Assembly (NCBI RefSeq): GCF_011421595.1
Contig: NZ_WTLH01000027.1
Coordinates: 1-45,455, forward strand
Length of the DNA: 45,455 bases
Source: Streptomyces sp. YIM 98790
GTDB lineage: Bacteria > Actinomycetota > Actinomycetes > Streptomycetales > Streptomycetaceae
Reading direction: 5' to 3'
Shown here piece after piece: positions 34,965-43,433 of the stretch; positions within the stretch are counted from its first letter, which is position 1, and each line of letters starts with the position of its first letter. The notes below the pieces were generated by a model, which was not told the DNA's origin, searched no databases, and saw nothing but the letters and a program-made list of their open reading frames with translations. The translations under genes were made by a program, and so were the position numbers.

Positions 34965-35992
34965 TGTGCTCGCTCCCCCATCAGACCGGCCGCGCCCTTC
35001 GCAAGCATCTCGGCGGCGAGCTCACGGCCCATGCGGTCGGCATGGCGCAGCGCCTCCCCTCCGGACGCCGGTACGGGACCGGTGGCGGACAACTGCACCA
35101 GCGTGGAGCCGTCGGTGGTACCGACGGCGCCCCGCAGATGCAGCATGGTTACTTCTGCGTCGGACGTGTCCGGACCCGGCTCGGCGGCGTGCAGGTCGGC
35201 CAGCGCCGCCACGGGCGCGCTGCAGCCGGCCTCCAGTGCCGCGAGCAGGGCTCGCTCGGCGGTCACGGCGACCCGGGTGGGCGGGTCGTCGAGCCCGGAG
35301 AGCTGGGCGATCAGCTCCGCGTCGGACGCGGCGCACTCGACCGCCAGGGCCCCCTGGCCGGGGGCGGGCAGGACCGCGTCGGTGGGCAGGGTCTCGGTGA
35401 TCTCCGAGGCCATGCCGGCCCGGTGCAGCCCGGCGGCGGCGAGCACGACGGCGTCGAGCTCGCCGGAGCGCACGTACCCGATCCGGGTGTCGACATTCCC
35501 CCGGACGGGAACCGTTGTGATCTCGCAACCCAGTTGCCTGGCCCACGCATGCAATTGCGCCCGGCGGCGCGGCGAACCCGTGCCGATCCGCGGCGGGGGC
35601 CGGTCCCCCGCCGCGCCCGCGGCCGCGCCCGCCGGGGACGCCGCCGCCAGTGCCGCCAGGCTCAGCCCGTCCCTGGCCACCAGCGCGTCCCGGGCATCGG
35701 CCCGGGCCGGCACCGCGGCCAGCACCAGCTCCTCCGGCTGCGCGGTCGGCAGATCCTTGAGCGAGTGCACCGCGAAGTCGATCTCGCCGCGCAGCAGCGC
35801 GTCCCGCAGCGCCGAGACAAAGACCCCGGTGCCGCCGATCTGCGCCAGCTCCTCCCGCGAGACATCGCCGTACGTGGTGATCTCCACCAGCTCCACCGGC
35901 CGCCCGGTCAGCTCCCTGACCCGCTCGGCCATCATCCCGGACTGGGCCAGGGCCAGCCTGCTGCGCCGGGTGCCGAGCCGTAGCGCCCTCAT
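34961..35992 (-). CDS. hemC: hydroxymethylbilane synthase (porphobilinogen deaminase)
   Basis: 343 residues. It polymerises four porphobilinogens into hydroxymethylbilane. The cysteine that carries the dipyrromethane cofactor is Cys257 (EAGCSAP). Other motifs are LGTRRSRLALAQ, VHSLKDLP and GTGSPRRRAQL. An Ala/Gly-rich insertion (about 112-130) is slightly longer than in enterobacterial enzymes. The ATG overlaps the hemA stop by 4 nt, and the stop overlaps the hemD TTG. Confidence 0.95.
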   Translation of the reverse strand: MRALRLGTRRSRLALAQSGMMAERVRELTGRPVELVEITTYGDVSREELAQIGGTGVFVSALRDALLRGEIDFAVHSLKDLPTAQPEELVLAAVPARADARDALVARDGLSLAALAAASPAGAAAGAAGDRPPPRIGTGSPRRRAQLHAWARQLGCEITTVPVRGNVDTRIGYVRSGELDAVVLAAAGLHRAGMASEITETLPTDAVLPAPGQGALAVECAASDAELIAQLSGLDDPPTRVAVTAERALLAALEAGCSAPVAALADLHAAEPGPDTSDAEVTMLHLRGAVGTTDGSTLVQLSATGPVPASGGEALRHADRMGRELAAEMLAKGAAGLMGERAH

Positions 35993-37455
35993 GACCGCCG
36001 CTCCCTTTCCGCTTCCGCTGCCGGCCGGGCCCGCGCGCCCGGCGGTCGTCCCCCGCCGGGCTCGCCGTGTCCGGGCCGGCTGACCGCCGCGACCCGCTGC
36101 GGGTCGAGGTTGAACAGCTCGCGCAGCGCATGCGCGTAGTCGGCGCCGCCCGGTTCGCCGGCCAGCTCCTTGACCCGCACGGTCGGCGCGTGCAGCAGCT
36201 TGTCCACCACTCGGCGCACGGTCTGCGCGATCTCGGCGCGCTGCTTGTCGTCCAGTCCGGGCAGCCGCCCCTCCAGCCGGGCCAGCTCACCGGCCACCAC
36301 CCCGGAGGCCATGGTGCGCAGCGCGACCACGGTCGGGGTGATGTGCGCGGCGCGCTGCGCGGCACGGAACGCGGCCACCTCGTCCGCCACGATCCGGCGG
36401 GCGGCCTCCACGTCCGCGGCCAGCGGCGCGTCGGCGGAGGCATCGGCCAGGGACTCGATGTCCACCAGCCGGGCGCCGGTCAGCCGGTGCACGCCGGCGT
36501 CCACATCGCGCGGCATGGCCAGGTCCAGCAGAGCCAGCGGGCGGCCGGAGGTGCGGCGCTCGACCGCGCCGCGCACCGCCTCGGTGGTCAGCACCAGCCC
36601 GGTGGCGCCCGTGCAGGACACCACCAGATCGGCCACGGCCAGCTCGGCCGCCACCGAGATGGCGTTGATCGGCACCGCGCGCACCGAGCGCAGCCGGTGC
36701 TCGCGGGCCTCGCCGCCGTCCGCGCCCCAGACCTCGCCCAGGTTCCGGGCCAGCCGCTCGGCGCGCTCCAGGGTCCGGTTGGCGATCACCAGTTCGGACA
36801 CGCCGGACCGGGCCAGGGTGGCCGCGGCCAGCGAGGACATGGAGCCGGCGCCGATCACCAGGGCCCGCCGGCCGGCCGGCCAGGGGCCCGGGCCGCCGGT
36901 CCCGGCGGACGCGCCGGAGGCCGCGGCCAGCTCCTGCAGTCCGAAGGTGACCAGGGACTGCCCGGCCCGGTCGATGCCGGTCTCGGTGTGCGCCCGCTTG
37001 CCCACCCGCAGCGCCTGCTGGAACAGCTCGTTGAGCAGCCGGCCGGCGGTGTTCTCGTCCTGGGCCAGGGCGAGCGCGTCCTTGATCTGGCCGAGGATCT
37101 GGCCCTCGCCCACCACCATCGAGTCCAGGCCGCAGGCCACCGAGAACAGGTGGTGCACCGCCCGGTCCTCGTAGTGCACGTAGAGATAGGGGGTCAGTTC
37201 GTCCACGCTGACCCCGCTGTGCCGGGCCAGCAGCCGGGTGCACTCGGACACCCCGTCGTGGAACCGGCCGACGGCCGCGTAGACCTCGATGCGGTTGCAG
37301 GTGGACAGCACCGCGGACTCCACGGCGCCGTCACCGTCCGAGACGTCCACCAGATCACGCAGCAGCTTGCCGCGCACCTCCGGAGCCAGCGCCGCCCGTT
37401 CCAGCACGCTGACCGGCGCGCTGCGGTGCGAGAGACCGACGACCAGCAGACTCAT
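35989..37455 (-). CDS. hemA: glutamyl-tRNA reductase
   Basis: 488 residues. It reduces glutamyl-tRNA to glutamate-1-semialdehyde with NADPH, the committed step of C5 haem synthesis. The catalytic Cys53 lies in STCNRIEVY, GLDSMVVGEGQILGQ is the family signature, and ALVIGAGSMSSLAA is the NADPH fold. The C-terminal dimerisation helix is followed by about 35 disordered residues. The start overlaps the rex stop (ATGA), so Rex, the redox sensor, and HemA are made from one message. Confidence 0.95.
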   Translation of the reverse strand: MSLLVVGLSHRSAPVSVLERAALAPEVRGKLLRDLVDVSDGDGAVESAVLSTCNRIEVYAAVGRFHDGVSECTRLLARHSGVSVDELTPYLYVHYEDRAVHHLFSVACGLDSMVVGEGQILGQIKDALALAQDENTAGRLLNELFQQALRVGKRAHTETGIDRAGQSLVTFGLQELAAASGASAGTGGPGPWPAGRRALVIGAGSMSSLAAATLARSGVSELVIANRTLERAERLARNLGEVWGADGGEAREHRLRSVRAVPINAISVAAELAVADLVVSCTGATGLVLTTEAVRGAVERRTSGRPLALLDLAMPRDVDAGVHRLTGARLVDIESLADASADAPLAADVEAARRIVADEVAAFRAAQRAAHITPTVVALRTMASGVVAGELARLEGRLPGLDDKQRAEIAQTVRRVVDKLLHAPTVRVKELAGEPGGADYAHALRELFNLDPQRVAAVSRPGHGEPGGGRPPGARARPAAEAERERRS

Positions 37456-38345
37456 GCGGGCATCACCGCCGGGGCGCTGTCGGTTCCCTCGTCGGTGTCC
37501 TGCGCGGGCCGGGCCCGCCGGTCGCCACGGTCACCGCGGCCGTCCCGGCCGTCCCCGCTCTCCGCGGCATCGCCGTCCGCCGCGCCGCCGCCCCGGTCCG
37601 CCCGGCCACGGGTGACCGCGGCGGCGGGCGGCTCCACGGGGGTGACCGCGCCGGCGTCGGGCTCCGGCAGCGCGGCGGCGTTCTCGCCGGCCTTGCGCTG
37701 CTCGTGGAAGGCCAGGATCTGGAGCTCGATGGAGAGATCCACCTTCCGCACGTCCACCCCGTCCGGCACGGCCAGCACGGTGGGCGCGAAGTTCAGGATG
37801 GAGGTCACGCCGGCGGCCACCAGCCGGTCGCAGACCTGCTGCGCCGCCCCCGCCGGGGTGGCGATCACGCCGATGGACACGCCGTTCTCCTCCACGACCC
37901 GCTCCAGGTCGTCGCTGTGCTGCACCGCCAGGCCGGCGACCTGCCGGCCGGCCAGGGCCGGGTCGGCGTCGATCAGGCCGACCACCCGGAAGCCCCGGGA
38001 GGCGAAGCCGCCGTAGTTCGCCAGGGCCGCGCCGAGGTTGCCGATCCCGACGATGATCACCGGCCAGTCCTGGGTGAGGCCCAGCTCGCGGGAGATCTGG
38101 TAGACGAGATACTCCACGTCGTAGCCGACCCCGCGGGTGCCGTAGCTGCCCAGGTAGGAGAAATCCTTGCGCAGCTTGGCGGAATTCACTCCCGCCGCGC
38201 CCGCGAGTTCTTCCGAGGAAACCGTGGGGACCGAGCGCTCGGACAGTGCGGTCAGCGCACGCAGATACAGGGGGAGCCGGGCGACCGTCGCCTCGGGAAT
38301 CCCTCGGCTGCGGGTCGCCGGTCGGTGGGGTCGGCCAGTTGCCAC
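37452..38345 (-). CDS. rex: redox-sensing transcriptional repressor Rex
   Basis: 297 residues from GTG 38345 (GCAGGAG 4 nt upstream). The N-terminal winged helix (about 15-85, with TVSSEELAGAAGVNSAKLRKDFSYLGSYGTRG in pieces) binds the operator; the Rossmann domain VIIVGIGNLGAALANYGGF senses the NADH/NAD+ ratio. Rex leaves DNA when NADH rises. After about residue 215 comes an extra tail of about 80 residues, Gly/Asp/Arg-rich and probably disordered. In S. coelicolor Rex represses its own operon, which also carries hemA, hemC and hemD; the same order is seen here. Confidence 0.95.
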   Translation of the reverse strand: MATGRPHRPATRSRGIPEATVARLPLYLRALTALSERSVPTVSSEELAGAAGVNSAKLRKDFSYLGSYGTRGVGYDVEYLVYQISRELGLTQDWPVIIVGIGNLGAALANYGGFASRGFRVVGLIDADPALAGRQVAGLAVQHSDDLERVVEENGVSIGVIATPAGAAQQVCDRLVAAGVTSILNFAPTVLAVPDGVDVRKVDLSIELQILAFHEQRKAGENAAALPEPDAGAVTPVEPPAAAVTRGRADRGGGAADGDAAESGDGRDGRGDRGDRRARPAQDTDEGTDSAPAVMPA

Positions 38346-38410
38346 AGTGCTCCTGCCGGTCGAGCGAAGCGGTGCGCGGCCCCTGAGTTCCGGACCGCCC
38401 AGTAGGTGCC

Positions 38411-38439
38411 AGGCTATGCCCTTGTGAACGCGTGCACAA
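38411..38439 (-). promoter_or_regulatory. Rex operator overlapping the rex-hemACD promoter
   Basis: TTGTGAACGCGTGCACAA (38422-38439) is a near-perfect palindrome and matches the known Rex operator TGTGAACGCGTTCACA in 15 of 16 core bases. On the minus strand TTGTGC (38439-38434) can be the -35 and TAGCCT (38416-38411) the -10, with a 17-nt spacer, so bound Rex would cover the -35 and spacer. Transcription would begin about 60 nt before the rex GTG. Confidence 0.85.
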
Positions 38440-38633
38440 AGATACTGTCCGTTATGTCCGCGCAAAGTGACCGGTGCCACAGGTGCGCAGTGGGACACCG
38501 GACCACACTCCTCACGTTTACCCCCGGGCAGACAAAACGACCTCGAATGGTAAGCGAAAACCCGCCATACCGCACCTTCCGGTATCGGTCCGGTATCGGG
38601 CGGAGACATTCCCGCCACCCGCGCCGCGCCCCG

Positions 38634-38921
38634 CTAGCCGCCCAGCGCCGCGCGCAGCCGCTCGCGCTTCACCCGCCAGAAGTCGTGCTGCTTTCCGTCC
38701 ACCAGCACCACCGGGATCTGCTCCCAGTACTCGTCGTGAAGTGCCTGGTCGGATGTGATATCCCTCTCCTCCCACGGCACCCCCAGTTCGGCGCAGACCT
38801 CGGCGACCACCGCCCGCGCGTCGTCGCACAGATGGCAGCCGGGCTTTCCGATCAGCGTGACGAGCCGGTCACCGGGGTCGCGGGGGCGGTTTCCGCCGGA
38901 GCGGCGCAGCAGGGGAGTCAT
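38634..38921 (-). CDS. glutaredoxin-like thiol protein
   Basis: 95 residues. Thioredoxin fold of the glutaredoxin-like (DUF836) type with the redox motif KPGCHLCDDA, the cis-Pro in IPVVLVDG and WRVKRERLRAAL at the C-terminus. A cytoplasmic redox role is likely; the partner is unknown. ATG 38921 is preferred by analogy with related proteins, though ATG 38930 is also possible and neither has a strong ribosome site. It lies 288 nt upstream of rex on the same strand, separated by the Rex promoter, and is divergent from the HAD phosphatase. Confidence 0.85.
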   Translation of the reverse strand: MTPLLRRSGGNRPRDPGDRLVTLIGKPGCHLCDDARAVVAEVCAELGVPWEERDITSDQALHDEYWEQIPVVLVDGKQHDFWRVKRERLRAALGG

Positions 38922-39004
38922 GGCAGCCATTGTGCAGCGGCGCTCCATGCCCGCGACACTTGTGCGCAACCGCCCGGTCCGCCCGGGATGGTTATGCTCG
39001 ACAC

Positions 39005-39925
39005 ATGCGCCGCCCGCCCCGACCCGAAGCCGCCGACCGGAGCGAGCTGGCCGGTGCGGCCGCGGCCGAGGCGGCTCTGCGCGCCCTTCCGCAGCCCGGC
39101 TCCGGCGGTGACAGCGGGCGGGATACCGAGCCCGGGGAATTCCCGGTGCCCGGCGATCCGCTGGCCGCCGCCTTCTTCGATCTTGACAATACGATCATGC
39201 AGGGCGCGGCGATCTTCCACCTCGGCCGCGGCCTGTACAAACGCAAGTTCTTCCGGAAACGCGAACTGCTGCGCTTCGCCTGGCAGCAGGCATATTTCCG
39301 GTTGATCGGCGATGAGCACGCAGGTCACATGCAGGATGCACAGGACAGCGCGCTGTCGATCGTCCGCGGTCACCGGGTGTCGGAATTGACCTCGATCGCG
39401 GAGGAGATCTACGACGAAAATCTGGCCGGCCGGATGTGGCCGGGCACCCGGGCGCTGGCCCAGGCCCATCTGGACGCCGGACAGCGGGTCTGGCTGGTCA
39501 CCGCGGCCCCGGTGGAGATGGCCACGATCATCGCCCGCCGGCTGGGGCTGACCGGTGCGCTGGGCACCGTGGCCGAATCGGTGGCCGGCACCTACACCGG
39601 GCGCCTGGTGGGCGAGCCGCTGCACGGTCCGGCAAAGGCGGTGGCGGTCCGGGCGCTGGCCGAGGCCGAGGGCCTGGACCTGTCCCGGTGCGCCGCCTAC
39701 AGCGACTCGGCCAACGACATCCCGATGCTCTCCATGGTCGGCCACCCCTACGCGGTCAACCCGGACAGCAGGCTGCGGGCCCACGCCCGGCGGCACGGCT
39801 GGCGGCTCCGGGACTACCGCACCGGCCGCAAGACCATCCGGGTCGGGGTGCCGGCCGCGGCCGGCGCCGGGGCCGCGGTGGGCGGCGCCTTCGCCGCCCT
39901 GGCGCTGCAGCGCCGCCGCCGCTGA
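39005..39925 (+). CDS. HAD-IB family phosphatase (SerB-like) with hydrophobic tail
   Basis: 306 residues. Motif I is AFFDLDNTI (nucleophile Asp59, acid Asp61), motif II VTAAP, motif III Lys in GPAKAVAV and motif IV YSDSANDIPML. The order fits the HAD subfamily IB with phosphoserine-phosphatase-like proteins; the substrate is not known. The N-terminal 50 residues are disordered. The C-terminus (VGVPAAAGAGAAVGGAFAALAL, then basic RRRR) could anchor the protein to the membrane. ATG 39005 is favoured over an in-frame start at 38930, which overlaps the glutaredoxin gene. Confidence 0.88.
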   Translation: MRRPPRPEAADRSELAGAAAAEAALRALPQPGSGGDSGRDTEPGEFPVPGDPLAAAFFDLDNTIMQGAAIFHLGRGLYKRKFFRKRELLRFAWQQAYFRLIGDEHAGHMQDAQDSALSIVRGHRVSELTSIAEEIYDENLAGRMWPGTRALAQAHLDAGQRVWLVTAAPVEMATIIARRLGLTGALGTVAESVAGTYTGRLVGEPLHGPAKAVAVRALAEAEGLDLSRCAAYSDSANDIPMLSMVGHPYAVNPDSRLRAHARRHGWRLRDYRTGRKTIRVGVPAAAGAGAAVGGAFAALALQRRRR

Positions 39926-40270
39926 GCGCGCGCCGGGCCGGCGCGGTGCGGGCCGCAGCGCACACGGCCCATCGGACCGTTCTACCCCGGCCGCCGCACC
40001 GGCAGACCCCGACCGCCCGACCGAAGGAACTCGGTCCGCCGTCGGGGCAAAGCAATCCCGAACCGATCAGGTTCGGCATGGCGATGGCATGGCGCGCCGC
40101 GCTCAACGCGTAACACTTCAAACCTAATCGGCGATTTTCGCAACTAGGCGTAGCACGTCCTGTACGAAGCGTTATTCTCCTCAGACGCATCCCGGCTCGT
40201 GCGTCACCCACCAGGTGACGCCCGGGCCGCCCGCACTGCATGTGTTGGAAGCTCTGCCTCTGGGAGTCCC
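39926..40270 (+). promoter_or_regulatory. bldN upstream region with an 8-bp inverted repeat
   Basis: 345 nt without a gene. It is AT-richer near 40100-40190, where promoters would be expected. At 40201-40221 GCGTCACC and GGTGACGC flank 5 nt; the TCAC/GTGA arms recall BldD sites, and bldN is a known direct BldD target in S. coelicolor, but the spacing is 2 nt longer than the published 15-bp site as I remember it. CGTAAC at 40107-40112 has no good partner. Confidence 0.45.
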
Positions 40271-41062
40271 GTGTACCCACACGTCGGGGTTGACGCCTCG
40301 GGCCTGGCATCGCTGCGCACGACGGTCATGGACCAGTTGCGCGGCCTCGTCCCCACCGCCGCCGGGCCCCACCTCGCCGCCGCTGTCCCCGCCGGGCCCG
40401 CCTATGCCCTGGCCGAAGGCGCGGCCGGCACCGCACCGGTCCGCAGACGAGCCCGCCGCACCGCCGGCCCCCGTCCGGCGGAGGCCGCCACCGCGCGCCG
40501 TGCCGCCGAGAGCGAGAGCCGCCGGATGATGGATCTCGTCGAACGTGCGCAGAGCGGCGAGGCCGAGGCCTTCGGCCGCCTCTACGACCACTATTCCGAC
40601 ACCGTCTACCGATACATCTATTACCGGGTGGGGGGCCGGGCCACCGCCGAGGACCTCACCAGCGAGACCTTTCTGCGTGCGCTGCGCCGGATCGGCACCT
40701 TCACCTGGCAGGGCCGCGACTTCGGGGCCTGGCTGGTCACCATCGCCCGCAATCTGGTCGCCGACCACTTCAAGTCCAGCCGCTTCCGGCTGGAGGTCAC
40801 CACCGGGGAAATGCTCGACGCCAACGAGGTGGAGCGCAGTCCCGAGGAGTCGGTGCTGGAGTCGCTGTCCAATTCCGCCCTGCTGGACGCGGTGCGGCGG
40901 CTCAACCCGCAGCAGCAGGAGTGCGTGACCCTGCGCTTTCTGCAGGGCATGTCGGTGGCGGAGACCGCCCGGGTGATGGGCAAGAACGAAGGTGCCATCA
41001 AAACCCTCCAATACCGGGCGGTCCGCACCCTCGCCCGGTTGCTGCCCGACGATGCGCGATAG
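40271..41062 (+). CDS. bldN: ECF-type RNA polymerase sigma factor BldN
   Basis: 263 residues from GTG 40271 (VYPHVGVDAS). Region 2 (MMDLVERAQSGEAEAFGRLY to FLRALRRIG) and region 4 (LNPQQQECVTLRFLQGMSVAETARVMGKNEGAIKTL) are complete and nearly as I know them from S. coelicolor BldN. The first about 85 residues are the pro-sequence typical of BldN, which is removed by proteolysis. BldN drives genes of aerial growth (chaplins, rodlins, bldM). An in-frame start at 40199 would run through the inverted repeat and is unlikely. rsbN follows. Confidence 0.95.
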   Translation: MYPHVGVDASGLASLRTTVMDQLRGLVPTAAGPHLAAAVPAGPAYALAEGAAGTAPVRRRARRTAGPRPAEAATARRAAESESRRMMDLVERAQSGEAEAFGRLYDHYSDTVYRYIYYRVGGRATAEDLTSETFLRALRRIGTFTWQGRDFGAWLVTIARNLVADHFKSSRFRLEVTTGEMLDANEVERSPEESVLESLSNSALLDAVRRLNPQQQECVTLRFLQGMSVAETARVMGKNEGAIKTLQYRAVRTLARLLPDDAR

Positions 41063-41119
41063 CCGTTCTGTTGGCGCATTGCAATCGCCCGTATGCGATC
41101 AGTCAGATCATCATCCAGC

Positions 41120-41148
41120 CGTAACCCGAGTGCCCGGACGGTCGTTGT
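41120..41148 (+). promoter_or_regulatory. candidate sigma-BldN-dependent promoter of rsbN
   Basis: CGTAAC (41120-41125), 17-nt spacer, CGTTGT (41143-41148). The sigma-BldN consensus, as I recall it, is CGTAAC and CGTTGA about 16 nt apart. In S. venezuelae rsbN is transcribed from a BldN-dependent promoter, which fits this place about 85 nt before the rsbN start. Confidence 0.6.
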
Positions 41149-41236
41149 CGGGTTGCAGGCTCTCTGCAACCGCGGGTCGGAAAGCCGTGGACGAGCAGCG
41201 GGGAGCCGACCGTGCTGACGAGAGGAGGTGCCGCCC

Positions 41237-42562
41237 GTGCTCGGTTCCGTAGCGGGCCGGCGGGCCAACGCCTTCGCCCGAGCTCTCGACGAGCAAGCCC
41301 AAGGCGACCCCGGAGCCGGCGGGCGGACGGCGGACGGCCCCGCCCCGAGGGACCCCATCCCGGCGGAGCACACCACACCCGAGGAGACCGCCGAACGCAC
41401 CGCCCTGCTGTCCCTGACAGCCGGGCTCCGGGCCCTGCCCAGACCGGCCCTCAGCGCCGAGACCAAGGCGGTCCAGCGGGCCAGGCTGGTGGCCGCCATG
41501 GAGAGCTCGCTGGCCGGCGAGGGCGTACCCGCCCTGCCGGACCAGCGGGACGGCCGGCGCGGCATCCACCGTGCCGCCCCGGCGCATGCCCTGGCCCGGC
41601 TGCGCCCGAGGTCCCGGCTGACCAAAGGGCTCGCGGCGGGCGGACTGACCGTCGGGGTGGCCGCGGGCGCCTTCGGCGGGGTCGCCGCGGCCTCCACCAA
41701 CGCCCTGCCCGGTGACACCCTCTACGGCCTCAAGCGGGGCATAGAGGACTTCCGCCTGGACCTGGCCCACGGCGACGCCGACCGCGGCAAGATCTACCTC
41801 GACCACGCCTCCACCCGGCTCAACGAGGCCCGCCGCCTGATGGAGCGCCAACGGGCGGGAGAGCTGGACACCGAGCAGGTCGCCGAGGTGCGCACCGCCC
41901 TGTCCAGCATGCACGGCGACGCCACCGAGGGCCGCCGGCTGCTCGGCGAGGCCTACGAACGGGACGGCGAGCTGGGCCCGATGCTCACCCTGTCGTCCTT
42001 CCACGACCGCCACGACTCCACCTGGCAGGAGCTGCGCGGCAAGCTGCCGCACGAGCTGTCCGACGTCAGCGAGGACGTCAGCGAACTCTTCGACGCCATA
42101 GAGCAGGACCTGCAGCCCCTGCAGGACGTGCTGCCGCAGCGGGAGGACAACCGGCCGGCCCTGCCGTCCCAGCCCGGCGAGGGGGCCACCGGAGCCGGTC
42201 CGCTGACCGAGTCCCCGTACCCGGCCTCGCCCAGCCCCTCGCAGAGCGAGTCCGCCCCGGAGACGACCCGCGGGAGCGAACCGCGCAGCGAGGAGCCGGC
42301 CACCACGTCCTCGCCGTCCCCCGAGACCGGGGAACCCGACGGTGTCGGCGGCCTGCTGGGCGGCGGCAGCGGCGGCCTGCTCGACCCGGGCCTGAGCAGC
42401 GGCAGCGGCACCGGTACCGGCTCCGAGGCGGTCTCCGGAGGCGCCACCGAATCACCGGCCACCGGGGAGAGCTCCGGCGTCCCGGCTCCCGACGTGACCA
42501 TCCCGCCGCTCATCGAAGGTCTGCTCCCCAGCCTCGGCCTCGACATGAGCCCGGACGAATAA
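41237..42562 (+). CDS. rsbN: anti-sigma factor RsbN (membrane-bound, DUF5667)
   Basis: 441 residues from GTG 41237, with GAGGAGG 8 nt upstream (GTG 41228 overlaps that site and is rejected). The cytoplasmic N-terminal part (about 1-128, with EETAERTALLSLTAGLRALPR) should bind BldN. A single helix (about 131-152) crosses the membrane, followed by a DUF5667 outside domain (LPGDTLYGLKRGIEDFRLDLAHGD) and a long Ser/Pro/Gly/Thr-rich disordered tail (about 310-425). RsbN holds BldN inactive at the membrane. It has its own promoter, so BldN raises its own inhibitor. Confidence 0.93.
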   Translation: MLGSVAGRRANAFARALDEQAQGDPGAGGRTADGPAPRDPIPAEHTTPEETAERTALLSLTAGLRALPRPALSAETKAVQRARLVAAMESSLAGEGVPALPDQRDGRRGIHRAAPAHALARLRPRSRLTKGLAAGGLTVGVAAGAFGGVAAASTNALPGDTLYGLKRGIEDFRLDLAHGDADRGKIYLDHASTRLNEARRLMERQRAGELDTEQVAEVRTALSSMHGDATEGRRLLGEAYERDGELGPMLTLSSFHDRHDSTWQELRGKLPHELSDVSEDVSELFDAIEQDLQPLQDVLPQREDNRPALPSQPGEGATGAGPLTESPYPASPSPSQSESAPETTRGSEPRSEEPATTSSPSPETGEPDGVGGLLGGGSGGLLDPGLSSGSGTGTGSEAVSGGATESPATGESSGVPAPDVTIPPLIEGLLPSLGLDMSPDE

Positions 42563-42567
42563 GCCCG

Positions 42568-42601
42568 CCGCCCCGGCTGCCGGAAACGGCAACCGGGGCG
42601 G
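42568..42601 (+). terminator. rsbN terminator hairpin
   Basis: CCGCCCCGG-CT-GCCG pairs with CGGC-AA-CCGGGGCGG around a GAAA tetraloop (one mismatch), 5 nt after the rsbN stop. Confidence 0.8.
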
Positions 42602-42733
42602 AATGGGCACCAGGGGGCAGGAATGGACCGGCGCGACGGGCAGTGGCCGGGCACGGGGGCGGGCAAGGGCAAGGCAACCGGCAACCGGCACGCACCGTGC
42701 GCGGCACGCACATCGCCGCATCCGAACCGACCA

Positions 42734-42815
42734 GAGGGGCGGTCCCTGGACACCTTGCCGGTGTCAGGGACCGCCCCTCAACGGCTCTCGGAGCCGTGCG
42801 AGCACGGTGCTCGTC
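42734..42815. terminator. cluster of hairpins after the small ribosomal-protein gene
   Basis: A 20-bp stem with one bulged base (42734-42754 with 42760-42779), then ACGGCTC/GAGCCGT (42781-42797) and CGAGCA/TGCTCG just after. It lies about 55-135 nt past the stop of the minus-strand bS22-type gene. The remainder of the gap from 42602 shows no credible gene. Confidence 0.75.
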
Positions 42816-42869
42816 AGCACGGCCCTCCCCTCCGGGCAGGAAGAGAGAGCCGCCGTCAGCGGCGCTCGC

Positions 42870-42968
42870 TCACTTCTTGTTGCGGCGCTGCACTCGCGTG
42901 CGCTTCAGAAGCTTCCGGTGCTTCTTCTTCGCCATACGCTTGCGCCGCTTCTTGATGACAGAGCCCAC
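42870..42968 (-). CDS. small ribosomal protein, bS22 type (AURKAIP1/COX24 domain)
   Basis: 32 residues from GTG 42968 (GAGGGT upstream), starting [19 protein letters not shown] and ending in RRNKK. More than half of the residues are Lys or Arg. It matches the tiny AURKAIP1/COX24-like protein found in actinobacteria and identified as bS22 in the small subunit of mycobacterial ribosomes. It is too short for ordinary gene finders. The GC-rich neighbourhood makes such a Lys-rich run (AAG codons) stand out. TAGGCT near 43036 may be its -10. Confidence 0.9.
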   Translation of the reverse strand: MGSVIKKRRKRMAKKKHRKLLKRTRVQRRNKK

Positions 42969-43160
42969 GACTACCCTCGCTTTTATCGATTACTCGGTGC
43001 GGGGCGTCCGAGCCCACACGACCTACACCCGGCCAAGCCTACCTTCCGACCCCTGCAATCGGTTAATCGAGGGGGCGGACGGACCGGAAGGGTGCGCCGT
43101 GTGGGCTTACGGAAGGGCTCCACGCGTGCCGCGCGCACTGCGCGCCGACAGTGTCCTGCG

Positions 43161-43370
43161 TTACGCGCTCTCGGCGCCGACGAAGGACTCACGCAGATAC
43201 TCGTGCACCGCCTGCTCGGGAACCCGGAAGGACCGTCCCACCCGGATCGCCGGCAGATGACCGGCGTGAACCAGGCGGTACACCGTCATCTTGGACACTC
43301 GCATCACCGCGGCGACTTCCGCCACGGTCAGGAACTTGGCCTCACTGAGAAGCCTCTCACCAGCTGCCAT
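43161..43370 (-). CDS. bdtA: BldC-like MerR-type DNA-binding protein (BdtA)
   Basis: 69 residues. A single helix-turn-helix domain of the excisionase/BldC type: FLTVAEVAAVMRVSKMTVYRLVHAGHLPAIRVGRSFRVPEQ in successive pieces. It matches the Streptomyces protein bdtA (BldD target A) that lies near bldN. It should bind DNA in the cytoplasm. The ATG at 43370 is the start used by relatives. An in-frame ATG at 43433 with GGGGAGGAG before it would add 21 residues; TAACCT just before that site may be a -10, which would leave a very short leader. Confidence 0.85.
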   Translation of the reverse strand: MAAGERLLSEAKFLTVAEVAAVMRVSKMTVYRLVHAGHLPAIRVGRSFRVPEQAVHEYLRESFVGAESA

Positions 43371-43433
43371 GTCACACCTGACCTTCCGCACATGTCGGAC
43401 ACCGGCTTCCCCTCCGGTGACTCCCTCTCGCAT

